Origin: Cycas panzhihuaensis
Lineage: Eukaryota; Cycadophyta
NCBI GenBank assembly: GCA_023213395.1
Contig: CM041465.1
Span: 103,919,741 to 103,983,740 of the forward strand
Reading direction: 5' to 3'
Length of the DNA: 64,000 nucleotides
Shown here in pieces: positions 44,500 through 56,100 of this stretch. The notes under the pieces are model-generated. The model did no database searches, was not told the DNA's origin, and saw nothing but the letters and a program-made list of their open reading frames with translations. Both the position numbers and the translations under genes were made by a program. How positions within the stretch are numbered: the stretch's first letter is position 1; the number at the start of each line of letters is the position of its first letter.

Positions 44500-45330
44500 T
44501 AGCATTGACATGGTAGCTGGAAGCAATCCTCCTTGTATTTGACCATATCGGTATCCCTACCAACAAAAGAATGAAATTGAATGACTAGTTCAAGAACTCC
44601 TTAATGCTAGTATTATTAGGGAAAGTAAAAGCACTTTTTCTACCCTAGTGATTTTAGTAAGAAAAAAAGATGGCTCATTTCATATGTGTGTAGACCACCG
44701 TGAGCTCAATAAGATAACCATCAAGGATAAATTTCCTATACCAATCATCGATGAACTCTTGGATGAGCTCCATGGAGTAATACTCTTCACATCATTGGAC
44801 TTGTGGTCAAGATACCATCAAATCAGGATCAAGGCAGAGGATGTTTATAAAACTACATTTCGTACACATGAAGGTCATTATGAATTTTTAGTCATGCCAT
44901 TTGGCTTGACTAATGCCCCATCCACCTTTCAAGGACTCATGAATAAATACTTTCGGCCTTACTTAAAGAAATTCATATTAGTATTTTTTGATAACATTCT
45001 GATCTTCAGTCATACATGGGAAGACCATCTTTAACATGTTGATAAGGCATTACAGATGCTTGTAGACAACCAGCTTTATGCAAAAAATTAAAATGTTAAT
45101 TTTGGCAAATAGAAATAGAATATTTGGGTCATATTATCTCTTAAGAAGGAGTCAAGGTAAATCCTAAGAAAATTGTAGTTATCACAAATTGGCCTAAACC
45201 CAAAAACATCAAGGGCCTTTGTGGATTCTTAGGAATCATAGGATATTATCAAAAGTTTATTCACGGCTATGCAAGGATTGCTTTCCCTTTAATCAACTTG
45301 TTGAAAACGGATTCCTTTCATTAGAATGAT
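44500..45330 (+). pseudogene. pol: Chromovirus X reverse transcriptase
   Basis: The frame 44648-45034 gives [51 protein letters not shown] and [20 protein letters not shown]. The catalytic box reads [10 protein letters not shown] where gypsy RTs have VYxDDILIYS; loss of the second Asp would abolish polymerase activity. The thumb follows with stops, including FLGIIGYYQKFIHGYARIAFPL near 45220-45290. Confidence 0.9.
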
Positions 45331-45790
45331 AAGGCCTTTGAAGCATTTGAACACTTAAAGCTGACTTTAACTACTACACCAGTCCTTGCAATTCCAGATT
45401 TTATAAAGACCTTCACCATTGAATGTGATGCATCATGGCAAGGCATTGGAGTAGTCTTAATGCAAGAAGGGAAACCTTTGGCCTTTTAAAGTCATCAACT
45501 TACACCTAAGAAACAGGTCAAATCCACCTATGAGAAGGAGATGTTAGCAATTCTTCATGCAACTAGGAAATGGTGATAATATTTATTGGGAATACATTTC
45601 CAAATTAAAACATACCATGATAGCTTAAAATATTTCCTATCTCAAAGGACGACATCTAAGGAACAACAAAAATAGGTTACAAAAATGCAAGCTTTTGACT
45701 TTGAAATCATATATAAAATAGGCAAGGATAATATAGCTGTTGATGCTTTATCTCATAAGGAAGAAGACTCTATACTATATTCTATCACCA
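45330..45790 (+). pseudogene. pol: Chromovirus X RNase H
   Basis: The plus strand reads FTIECDASWQGIGVVLMQEGKPLAF (first Asp, about 45410), SHQLTPKKQ, TYEKEMLAILHATRKW (Glu), then QIKTYHDSLKYFLSQ and AFDFEIIYKIGKDNIAVDALSH. Stops at TGG or CAA positions (about 45487, 45573 and 45675) look like deaminated codons. Confidence 0.88.
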
Positions 45791-45799
45791 CAGTCAATC

Positions 45800-46980
45800 C
45801 CTCTTGGATAATAGTTGCTAAGCAAGAATGGGATCGGGACTCCTTTACAAAGCAGATCATTCAAGACCTTCAAGCTGGAGTAGGGAATTCAACCTATTAT
45901 ACATGGTCTTCAAATATTCTATGGTATAAGAATCAAATATATATATGCCCTCACTCTAGCCTTAAGGAGCAAATTTTTCGTAATACACATGCCTCTCCAA
46001 TAACAGGTCACTTGGGGTTCCTACGAACATACCACCACTTAAAATAGTCTTTCTTTTCGAAGGGACAAAAAGGAGATGTAAAGAGATATATTTCCTCATG
46101 TGAAATTTGTCAATGACATAAGGCAAAAATAGCTAAGTCTCTAGAATTGTTGCAACCCCTTCCCATACTAAATCAATGATGGGAAGAAATTTCTATGGAC
46201 TTCATCGTGGGTCTGCCCAAGTCAAAAGGAAAAAATGCTATCCTGGTGGTTGTTTATAGGCTAAACAAATATGCTCATTTTTGTGGCATTCAAGCCACAT
46301 ATAAGGTAAAGCAAATTATTGAGATCTTTTTAAAGGATATATATAGGTTGCATGACATGCCCAAATACATAGTTAGTGGTCAGGACCCCAAGTTTACTAG
46401 TAACTTCTGGATAGAACTCTTCCATCTACTTGGTACTAAACTAACAATGAGCTCATCCTACCATTTATAAATTAATGGTCAAACTGAGGTGGTTAATAAG
46501 TGCCTTAAAGGATACCTTCATTGTTATGCTTTAGATAAGTAGGGGCAGTGGCATCACTGGCTTCCTTTAGCAGAATGGTGGTATAATACAACCCATCAGG
46601 AATGACTTTGTTCCAAGCATTATATGGCTATGAACCACCCACACTTAAGAACTATGCCATGATCAGTTCTAAGGTTCAAGCAATCGAGGACTACATCTAA
46701 CAAACAACACATATTCTTAAGCTACTTAAGGAAAATTTGAACCTTTCACAAAATCAGATGAAACAACAGGTAGATAAAGGGCGAAGTGAATGAGCATTTT
46801 AACCAAGTGATTAGGTTTACTTATGGTTGCAATCGTATAAGCATGCATCTCTCAAACAGGATAGGCAACATAAATTACAATCTTGATTTTATGGGCCTTA
46901 CAAAATTCTAAAGAAGATTGGTGAAGTTGCATATGCCTTGGACTTATCACCACTACCAAGGATCCATAATGTCTTTCATG
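45800..46980 (+). pseudogene. pol: Chromovirus X integrase
   Basis: The zinc-binding part shows HASPITGHLGFLRTYHHLK and CEICQ (HHCC, about 45985-46115). The core has MDFIVGLPKSKGKNAILVVVYRLNKYAHF (46195 on, first Asp) and YIVSGQDPKFTSNFWIEL, where the usual S-D becomes S-G-Q-D. NGQTEVVNKCLKGYL (catalytic Glu, about 46475) follows, then GSDWVYLWLQ-type tail sequence. Several stops are present. Confidence 0.88.
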
Positions 46981-46984
46981 TTTC

Positions 46985-47232
46985 ATGTCTTAAGAGGGTA
47001 ATTGGGCAACAAGTATAAGCTCAAATAGAATTACATAACTTAAATAAGGAGGGGCAACTTCAACTTATTTTAGAATGTATCATTGACCGAAGAATTCGAC
47101 ATCTACGATCCAAACAAATCATTGAGTATCTCATCAAATGGAAACAACTTCCACGAGAAGATGCAACTTAGGAGAATGAGCAATTTGTCCTAGAGCACCT
47201 TGAGATCACCAAGCTTTTAGGAAAAAACTTTT
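46985..47232 (+). pseudogene. pol: Chromovirus X chromodomain at the integrase C-terminus
   Basis: After FHVSCLKRVIG, the plus strand gives ECIIDRRIRHLRSKQIIEYL, IKWKQLPREDAT, a stop, then ENEQFVLEHL. This matches the chromodomain of plant chromoviruses (ILDRR, VKWxxLPxxDATWE). The tryptophan after DAT is a stop (TGG to TAG). The domain in active relatives directs integration to marked chromatin. It sits just before the polypurine tract. Confidence 0.85.
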
Positions 47233-47247
47233 TTAAGGGGGGGACTT

Positions 47248-47560
47248 TGTTAGGGATCCAACCCCTAACTTACCTTCTCTTATATTCTCTTATATCTTCT
47301 ACTTCTTCTCTCTCTTATATCTTTTATTTCTTCTACTTCTTCCCTTTTCTTAATATCCCACATGCATAAGTAGAAGGTTGTGTAGTGGTCATTGAGCACT
47401 ATATATATTCATGTAATATCCCACATGTATAAGGAGGAGGTTGTGTAGTGAGCATAGAGCCATATATATATTTATGTAATTCTTAGAGTATGGTATCTTA
47501 AATGTCATTGTCATTGCATGTAATTGAGAGGTTGTCCCCTTGAAGGGTATTGCAATACAA
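47248..47560 (+). repeat. 3' LTR of chromovirus X
   Basis: This LTR of about 313 bp starts TGTTAGGGAT just after the polypurine tract (aaggggggga, 47235-47244). It contains an internal tandem duplication of about 65 bp (cccacatgcataagtagaag-type unit at about 47353 and 47408) that the 5' LTR lacks. Confidence 0.88.
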
Positions 47561-47565
47561 GTGCT

Positions 47566-48060
47566 CTTTTTGGAGTTATTTGCTTATTATATTGGTGTGC
47601 AATTATCATTAAGGAGTGGTATCCTACCAGTGCTTCCAACCCAAATTTAGAGCAACATGTTCATCATGATCTGTTCTCTAACCATGAGGAACAAGATCAC
47701 TCTCCTCAAAGTAGTAGAGTGAGGAATACGAGTGAACTCCTCCTCCTTCCTCAGGTCAGGAGAAGGGCAAGGCCCCTATCGATTCTTCTCCTCCTTCCAG
47801 TCCTACATCTTATCATCCCTTCTCTTCTCGTTTTAAGAACAAGGAGAGGAAGGTTATCTAGTTGCTTGAGACCGCCCCCATGTGCTTGATCATGTGGTCT
47901 TAAGATATCAAAGAGGCACCTCCTCTTCTTAATAACTCCCTACGAATGCTCTCCCAATAGATATTTTGGTGGTCATAAAGACCATTCCTATGCACCCTGG
48001 GTGTTATGACTTTAGAAGGACGCTTCCTCAACCCATAGGAAAGGGAAAGATCTTCTTTAT
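47566..48060 (+). pseudogene. T gag-protease spacer
   Basis: This resumes element T after X. Broken coding-like sequence, rich in Ser, Leu and charged residues, links gag to protease. No catalytic motif is visible, and the frames are short. Confidence 0.45.
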
Positions 48061-48700
48061 TATCAAAGAGTTTCATTCAGTATCTGCGAGTATGTCCATG
48101 ATGGACGTATTGTATAATTGCCTAAAGTAACATTCCTTTCTCTTAAAAAGGCTCTTAGTCAAAGGGATGCCCCTATCTATGCTGTAAGCACTACCTCTCA
48201 TGGACCTCCTACCATCTCTTTTGATCCTGAAGACCTCCCATCCCCTAGTGAGCGGGAACGCTATTGGCATTACCCATTCATCATAACCATCAATACCCTT
48301 GATTTTACCTTAAAGAGGACCATCGTAGATAATAATTCCTCCATCAATGCTATGCCTATACAGATGGTAAAGAAGTTAGGCATAGAGACTCTTGAGCTTA
48401 TTCTCTAGAAATACTAGGGATATGATAGGAGTGAGAAGTCCCCCTTAGGGATGATAACTCTCCCCCTTATCCTAAAGGGAAAAACTATGTTGGTTGATGT
48501 GGTTGTTCTCAATATTGGCATCAATTACAACCTCCTGTTAGACTAATCATGGCTCAATTAGATGGGAGCTATTTACTTATCATGATGCAGACAACTTAAA
48601 TTTAAACATGAAGGACAAGTCAAGGTTATCACCTATGGGCTTCCTCCTTCTTGTGTTTCTCCTCCTGCTTATTAGGCTATCTTTGATACTAGAGATAGCA
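48060..48700 (+). pseudogene. pol: T protease
   Basis: The frame around 48118-48408 includes an FIITINTLDFTLKRTIVDNNSS stretch in which V-D-N-N-S-S replaces the V-D-x-G-S-S active site, followed by INAMPIQMVKKLGI. Downstream GMITLPLILKGKTMLVDVVVLN and NYNLLLD are the remaining beta strands, ending near a decayed LGR-W motif. This layout matches Tat-type proteases (DGGSSxNxMP). Confidence 0.78.
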
Positions 48701-49229
48701 ATCTTGACAAGCCTTTTCCCTCTTTAGGAAACCTCTGTAAGGGGTCCAACTCTTATTAGGATGGGCCCCCATCTCACCTTGAGCCTAATCTGGTTAGGTT
48801 TGCTCCTATTGGCATAGGTAGCTATGGCTACCTAGCCATCATGAGTGACCGTGAGATGGATGTCGAGGGCCATGAGCTCCCTCCATGACACATTGCTCTT
48901 ATTTCAAATACATTTAAAGAAGTATCCCATGAGGACCCTCCCCCTTTTTTAAGTCCCTGTTTTAGGACTCTTGGGCCTCTACAACTTGTTGCAAGTAAGA
49001 CTATCCATGGGGTAGATTACTTTGAGAATTATAAATCCCCATTAGAACATCTAGCAAGAACATCACCTAATTTACTTTCTAGATAACACAAGCTTAGTTT
49101 CTAAAAGTACTTGGCAATAGGTTCTCCATTAGATGAACTCATCCAAGCTTCCCTTTTGGCTAAACCTTCTTTGGATCAAGCTACCCTTCACTTCAAAGAG
49201 GGGAAGATGCTATGTGCAGGGGCAACTTA

Positions 49230-50080
49230 GGACATTATCCTTACCCCTAATAGGGTCCTCAAGGTAGAGGCAGAATATCCACCCCAAGAAGTGGAAGAGT
49301 ACACTAAACGTTTCCATGAGTTCTACAATGTGTTTGTATTAAACTATTCTGATATGAAGGTCATCAACCCTGACATTGTCACCCATAACCTCAATACGAT
49401 CCTAAGTGCTCACCCTGTTAAGCAAAAATTGTACCCCTTATGCCTGAAGCTATATGTTGTAGTTAATATAGAAGTTAAGTAGCTACTAGATGCAGGTCTA
49501 ATCACTTCCATTGACTACTCTAAATAGGTCTCCAATATTATTTCTATCATTAAAAAGAATAGGACCATAAGAATTTGTGTTGAATTTAGGGACATTAACA
49601 ATGCATATCCTAAGGACAACTTTCTCTTACCTTTCATCGATCAAATCATTGATCAAATAACCAATTTTGAAGTAATGTCCTTAATGGATGGCTTCTCCAA
49701 CTATAACCAGGTCAAAATATCCCCTTAGGACCATCACAAGATGACTTTTACCACCTGTTGGGGGACCTTTGCCTACAAAGCATTTCTATTTAGTTTGAAA
49801 AATACTGGCACCACTTACCAAAGGGGCATGCATTTTATCTTTCATGACCTCATTAACAAGATTCTTGAGGTCTTTATGGATGACTTAATAGGTCTTTCCT
49901 AGAGAAGGGTTGATCATCCTACAGACCTCAGAATGATTTTTGCTAGGTGTTACAAGTACCATGTTAGCCTAAACCCATTGAAGTGTGTTTTCAAGATAAT
50001 AACCAATAAACTCTAAGGGTTCCTAGTCTCTAAACAAGAGATCCAAGTTGACCCTAATAAAGTTAAAGCCATCATTGACA
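49230..50080 (+). pseudogene. pol: T reverse transcriptase
   Basis: Motifs in order on the plus strand are LLDAGLITSIDYS (49485), IRICVEFRDINNAYPKDNFLLP, FEVMSLMDGFSNYNQVKISP, FTTCWGTFAYK (49750) and the catalytic EVFMDDLIGLS (about 49865, FMDD in place of YxDD), then LNPLKCVF and FLGRLGFLRHFLVDF. Stops mostly replace Gln and Trp codons. The segment 48700-49230 upstream is a variable acidic linker with an FLEEYTKRFHE-like remnant. Confidence 0.88.
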
Positions 50081-50760
50081 TGCCATCCCTAAGGACATAG
50101 TATCAAATCAAGTTGTTCTTAGGCCGATTAGGTTTCTTGAGGCATTTCTTGGTAGACTTCACCATAAACGCCAAACCCTTGACTAACCTCCTAAAGAAAG
50201 GGATGCCTTTCATTTGGTCTCCTAGGGCCTAAGAGGCCTTCTAAAAGCTTAAGATAACTCTTGTTTCAGCTCCAATCCTAGATCCTCCTCTTTTCAACCA
50301 TCCATTTATACTTTACACTTCTATAACTGATGAATCTGTGGATGCCATTCTAGCCTAAGAGGACAACTCTAAAATAGAAAGGGCCATCTATATTATCAGT
50401 TGCACCTTAGTAGCAGTGGAATTAAACTATCCCCTAGTGAAAATAGAATGTTTGGTGTTAGTTTATGCTATTACGAAGCTTGGGCATTATCTATTAAATA
50501 ATACCACCTATGTAATAGTTCCGTCAAATCCTTTGAGATACCTTATGACTCGATTTGACTTGACAGGAAGGATAGGCAAGTGGACCATCCTACTTTAAGA
50601 GTATGATCTTAAGATAGTCAACTATAAGTCTAAAAAGGGCATGATCATCATGGAGAAACTAGTAGATGCTCCAATTCCCAGCACACATAGTGCTCCCTTC
50701 GATGACTCTTTACCAGATGAGCCCATCCTGGCCCTTTAGTAAACTAATGCCCATCCATTG
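50080..50760 (+). pseudogene. pol: T RNase H
   Basis: After the connection region (AKPLTNLLKKGMPFIWSP), FILYTSITDESVDAILA, AIYIISCTLVAVELNYPLVKIECLVLVYA and KLGHYLLNNTTYVIVPSNPLRYL mark the RNase H fold with the YPxxExxCLA block. The first catalytic Asp is weak. GRIGKWTILL-EYDLKIV ends the domain. Confidence 0.85.
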
Positions 50761-50799
50761 CCTAATAGTATGTGGTATAATGATATTATCAACTATCTA

Positions 50800-51590
50800 A
50801 TTTAACAAAAATACTTAGTGGATTCTAGTGGAAAGGATAAGTTTCACATGAGGGCAACTGCCTATTAATACTTCCTCATAGAAGATGCTTTGTATAAAAG
50901 ATATTTTGATGGAGTGCTCATTTATTGTATGAATCCCAAGGAGACTTATCAAATCCTTTATGAATGCCATGATGGAATCTATGGAGGTCATTTTAGAGGT
51001 AAATCCATGGCCCAATGCATACTATATATGGGTTTTTATTGGCCAACATTATTTAGAGATGCCCATGTATACATCCAACATTTCTATAGGTGTCAAGAGC
51101 ATGCTAACATAATTCAATAATCATTTGAGGTATTACGTGCAATCATCTCGCCATGACCTTTCTCCTAATAGGGCTTAAACCTCATTAGGGCTATCACCCC
51201 TTTGCCTTTAGCCTAACATAAATTCATCCTAACCACCATAGAATATTTTACCAAATAGGTTGAAGCCATTCCTCTATTTTCTATGACAGGTAAAACTATC
51301 TCTACCTTCATATACCAACACATCATTTGTCATTTCGGGGTCCCTGACGTCCTTATCACAGATAATGGAATCTCATTTTGTAACAAGGAGATAGATGAGT
51401 TTTTTGATCGATTTAGAATTTCTCATAAAATTTCATCCCCTTATTATCCTTAGGCCAATGGCAAAATCGAAACCTTTAACAAAACCCTTATCAATATCCT
51501 CAAGAAGGTCATCACCCAATCCCAAGGTGATTGGTATATTTAACTACATTCAAATTTATGGGCACACCATACCTTGATCTGAACAACTAC
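50800..51590 (+). pseudogene. pol: T integrase
   Basis: The frame 50890-51120 shows the zinc-binding HDGIYGGHFRGKSMAQCILYMGFYWPTLFRDA and CQEHAN. The core follows with stops: FILTTIEYFTK-VEAIPL (first Asp replaced by Glu), HIICHFGVPDVLITDNGISF (second Asp), YYP-ANGKIETFNKTLINILKK (catalytic Glu) and GDWYI. It is a gypsy integrase of the Tat type without chromodomain. Confidence 0.88.
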
Positions 51591-52020
51591 ATAAATGACC
51601 TCGTTCTCCCTAGTCTACGGATTTGAGGTGGTACTTCCCCTTGAGGTTGAAATCCCATCCTTAAAGGTTTCCCTTAAGGAGTTCACTGACAAGGAATAGA
51701 TGCGTCAAGCTCGCTTCCTTGAACTTGAAGGTCTGGATGAAAAATGCTTGGCCATGTACCAAGCTAATTTGGCATCCAAAGCTTGAGTGCAAAAGATGCA
51801 TGATAAATGCTTGTGCCCATGCCCTTTAAGCCCCAAGGACCAAGTCCTCAAATTAGAATACCTACAAGACTATATCTCCAAATTTGGCCCCAAGTGGGTG
51901 GGGCCTTTCGTGGTCATCGAGAGCCTTAACAATGATGCCTATACAATCGCCATGCTAGAGGTCCTCAAATTTGAAAAGTCCGTTAATGACTAGTACCTCA
52001 AAATGTTCTATAGATAAACT
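51591..52020 (+). pseudogene. pol: T polyprotein C-terminus
   Basis: The sequence includes VYGFEVVLPLEVEIPS, a RLNELEGLDEK-like helix, and the frame 51787-51993 with VLKLEYLQD and KFGPKWVGPFVVIESL followed by AYTIAML. These fit the post-integrase region (PLEVEIPSLR, GPFVI) of Tat elements. It ends near VNDYLKMFYR. Confidence 0.75.
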
Positions 52021-52498
52021 ACCTCTTTCTAACCTTTGAATTCTAGTTGTTAATGAGGTTAAACTATGATGACCACACCTCTTTTATTTTTAACTGAGTC
52101 TTTCCTCTTTAAGTACCCTTTGGGTATCCTCCTTATTTACTTAAAGAGCCTTTGGGCTTTCGATCCCTCTTTCTTTCAGCTTCTGAGCCCCTCTTCTTGG
52201 GCCATGTTACTCCCTTTTCGTCTTGCTACCAAGGCAACTCCTTGGTTGTGGCCCCCTGCCTTTTCATATGCTTTAGGTATGCGTGGCCTTTGACTTAACT
52301 TTTGTTGTTAATGTTGACCTATCCTCATCCCCTTTTAGCTTGTGCACCTCTAACCATCTACTAATGAGGTATCACTATGGCAGACATCATTCCTTATGCA
52401 CACATTTGATTATTTAGTTTTACCTCACATCTTTTGTGTTGATAGCATTCACCATCTTCTGGCTTTGGAGTTAAGAGATTCAATTGCAAAGAGGGTAG
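52021..52498 (+). other. T 3' untranslated region and polypurine tract
   Basis: Non-coding DNA follows the pol C-terminus. A purine tract (aaagagggtag, 52488-52498) directly precedes the 3' LTR start TGTTTCC and is the plus-strand primer site. Confidence 0.75.
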
Positions 52499-54771
52499 TG
52501 TTTCCTAGCTTCTAAGAACATCATCGACATGATGACATAGGTAAGTACAAGTATACATCTACACCTCTATCACATTGCTTATATTATTATTATGACATGC
52601 ATTTTATTGGTTATGAGATGCTTACTTGCTTACACATTTGGATTGCTTATGTCTACCCTTTTGTCAATGATGACTAGGACTCTAGTATGATGGCCTTAGA
52701 GCCCCCCACTAGTTGATCAATTGGAAAATGGGGCCTTCCCATAGCCCTGTAACTCACCTTTTGGACTCGTCCTCATCTTTTTGGCCTCGTTTTCCCTTCA
52801 CATCCATCAGTTACTTACTGTTTTAGACCAGAGGGTTTATTTTCAAGAGTTAGAGTGGCCTTAGGACAGGTTTTGTGCTTTGGTTTTCCTTTCTACTATC
52901 ATCTCGTAACCATTTTTTCTATAGATAGTAGTACCATAAACAAATATGGGGTATCACGACTAAATCTATTATACCATAACTTTGGCAATGATGTGACTTT
53001 TTAGTGACCTGACCACGTCTCTAACACCTAAATGACTTTTTCTTGCCTTGTCTGGTGGGCCCACTGTGCCACATCAGCCCAGAGTGACTTGCTATACCCT
53101 TGGGAACTCCCATTGGATATCAAAGCCATTTTTTTACTCAAATTTTGTTATGATTTGAGCTCCTCTTTTGGTTCCAACCTTGCTTTGGGGTGGTGGTTTC
53201 TCCATCTTGTGGGTATAAAATCACCACCTAGTCATCTTGTCTTCTTCTATAATAACCCTCTAATTTGAGGGTAGGATATCTTAAATATTCCTCTCTCCTT
53301 ATGATACCGAAATGCTATTAAAATTCTACCATGACTTCCATTCCTCTTCTATGTAAGTTGCATGCTTCTCAACATCAATGAGTGACTTTAGGAGATCTTC
53401 TTCAAGAGCTACAAGGAAGCTTTGGAAATCTACTCATCAAGTGGCAAGTGGTTCCACACCTCTCTTCATTAGCTTGGGTAACCCCCTTCATCTTGATTGG
53501 CTTGTTATGAGGCCCCTCTCACCCTTCTCTTATATTTTTTGGCATGTTGCATAAGTAGGATTATTAGATTTTGGTACTTTTATTGGTATCTTGAGTTATA
53601 GAAGGTAGGGTTAGAGCTTGCATCTTCCTCTTCCTTCCTATTTTCATTTTGTTACTAAGTTATAGGGTTATGATAAAGAGATTTCCTCTAATACAACTAC
53701 GGGAACCTTTCATGTGCAAGGCGGTGCTGCACCATTCCAAGGCACTAATCTCTTCTCTTATTTTATGTTGATGTTGTTGCTATTTTAATAATTGATATAT
53801 GAATGCAGATGTTTCATACTTATATTACTTTACTTGCATAAGATAGATTTTAGAGAATTATTGCAATATCTTTCTTACTTGAATACTAACTTGCAGGGGC
53901 AAGAAATGAAGCGATCCCTCTTGCACAAACCCTAGGGTTTAGAGTTGGAAGATACCCCCAACACAGTAAGTGTTATGTTTTGGTCTCTTCTTGTTTTATT
54001 TCTTTTCTATTTCCTTTGCTTTTAATATTCTTTTGTTGCCTTTCATTTGGGGTAGGTAAGTGGAGCCCCCACACCTCCTCGTGCAACAAAGGAGTTTCCA
54101 AATGAGGACAAGGGAGACTAAGGGAAGATTGAGAGAAGAAACATTGTCAACCACTGTTGAATCAAGTGCACACCCTCTAAACTCTACTCTTCCCCTTTCA
54201 TTTGTTTAACTCTTTGCTAACATTCCTATTCTTTGCCCCCCATTATGATAATTATTCCCTTCTTGCCTTGCTATTTCTTTTCTTCATAAATGGAATGAAT
54301 AAGGGAAGGGAAGGCCTTGGGATAAGGATTGGGCTTTATTTGTTAAAAGGGAGTTTATTTTCTCTTTTGGGTTAAAATAAAGGGTTTATAGTGAGGTAGG
54401 GTTACACACAAAAGGAACACCTTACCTTACCCCTCTTTTACCCCTTTTTTATTACATTATACTATAGTTTTGTTTCATAGTAAGAATATAGAGGAATAAA
54501 AAGAGTGAAAGTGAATGAGAGTAAGGACCATTTTTTGCTTGGTTTCTTTCACTTTATTTACTTTTTCTCTTATTTACTTCCATAACCTCTTTGCTATCTC
54601 TTCTTTAGCTACACTCATTTTATTTGGCTTTATACCCAAACCGTACACTTACCATCTAAGTGGACTCACCCCACTTGGCCCCCTCATTTCTTCTCCTTCT
54701 CTCTCTTCTCCCATACCATGTTGGTCCCTCTCAAAGAAAACTTACTAAACCATGGTACTAAAGGGAAGGAG
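52499..54771 (+). repeat. 3' LTR of T, first segment
   Basis: This 2.27-kb segment aligns with 26116-28126 plus the start of 36297-36760. It ends in AGGAG, repeated after copia C2 at 62392-62396. Confidence 0.93.
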
Positions 54772-55069
54772 TGAAAAAAGTGGATGTATCCTTTATCTCC
54801 ATGCACTAAACACAAAGGCAAATATGGGAGTAAGAGAGACTTGAAAGAAAGAAAGTAGCTCTCACAAAATGGGGAGGTAAGAATGAATCTCCTCCATTGA
54901 GCTATTACTTTTATATTAAGAGAGGGAGCATTATAGTTAGGCGAAATGAAATTACACATAATGCACATGAAAGTGCATTTCACTTAAGTGATCTAATTTA
55001 AAGTTCACTTAAGACCCTTTTTTAAAATAATCAACTAATGTAATAATCTTGTGATATTAACCCTTTTCA
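54772..55069 (-). repeat. 3' LTR of copia C2
   Basis: A 298-bp LTR from TGAAAAAAGT to CCCTTTTCA. The adjoining atctcccac (55070-55078) is the polypurine-tract complement. Confidence 0.94.
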
Positions 55070-55519
55070 ATCTCCCACTTAATGGTAGAAGGTCATTGCA
55101 TCCTATTTTATTCTATCCTATGAGGTCTTCATTTGAGCCTCTTACAAAGGAAACTACTATGACACCTTGTGGGAAATCTTAATGGGGAAGAAAACCCATA
55201 AATTTTCTAATCTATTAACCTAGCTCAGGTGGATCTTTAAATGAAGCCAGATAGTCAATCAATATAATGAATTTTGTAGCTAAAATCTACTAAGCCTCCA
55301 TATACCATTTGGTCATCCCCCATGCCCTTTTAGGTTTTCACAGGTTTTGATTTTCCAAAATGATACAACCCTTATCCTTTCACACCCATAAGGGGTTTTC
55401 ATGAATGGGATAGAGCAAAGACTTACTCTTGTCCTTTTGCGCCCACAAGGGGTTTTCACGAATGAGATAGAGTATGATGGTCCTATTGTCATCTCCTTCA
55501 ATCAGTCAGAGATGGAGGC

Positions 55520-56100
55520 CCTAAGGCCGAGTTACTTTCAGAACTATTTAAACTTCACCCTCTTCAATGGTTTGGTGAAGATATCGGCCACTTGATCTGC
55601 TGTGGGGTAGTACTCTAATTGAATTGTGCCATCATGAACTAGTTCTCTAATCCTGCAGACTTTCATACTTATATGTTTTGTACGATCATGAAATACAAGA
55701 TTTTTAGCCATCTGGATTATAGATTAATTATCTATATTTAAGGTAGTAGAACTTGTTTGGGTGGTATTTAATGTATTCAACAATTTTCTAAGGCATATCA
55801 CCTCCTTGCTTATCTTATAGGCAACAATATACTCAGCTTCAGCGGTTGAGTCTGCAACTATCTTTTACCGTCTGGATCTCCATGATACTGGTGCTGTTCG
55901 AAAAAATGTTACGTACCCAGACATAGATCTTCCTCTATCTTTAACTCTGGCAAAGTCTGAGTCTGTGTATGTATAAAGTTTAAATTTTGCATTGGGTTCA
56001 TACAACAGACCATATTTGCTAGTCATCTTTAGGTACCTCCAAATTCGTATTGCAGCTTGCTAATAATTTTGCTTAGGATTTATCATGAATCTTGTAAGAA
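55520..56100 (-). pseudogene. pol: copia C2 RNase H
   Basis: Decayed minus-strand sequence shows RYLKMTSKYGLLYEPNAKF, SDFARVKDRGRSMSGYVTFF-like and AEAEYIVAYKISKEVICLRKLL-like segments, a D-N-x-S-x-I-Q-M-A-K-N block near 55690-55730, then VCRIRELVHDGTIQLEYYPTADQVADIFTKPL near 55560-55660. Several stops interrupt it. It ends before a degraded tail and the polypurine tract. Confidence 0.82.

Larger units (their letters stand above)
42017..47560 (+). mobile_element. Chromovirus X (Ty3/gypsy with chromodomain), nested in T
   Basis: LTR starts TGTTAGGGAT occur at 42017 and 47248, and TSD GTGCT is present at 42012-42016 and 47561-47565. The right end reads CAA, so one extra base lies next to the TSD. 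The order on the plus strand is LTR, leader, gag, protease, RT, RNase H, integrase, chromodomain, polypurine tract, LTR. Over the 170 bp where the two LTRs align there are about 8 differences. Many glutamine and tryptophan codons have become stops. It lies between gag and protease of element T. Confidence 0.93.
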
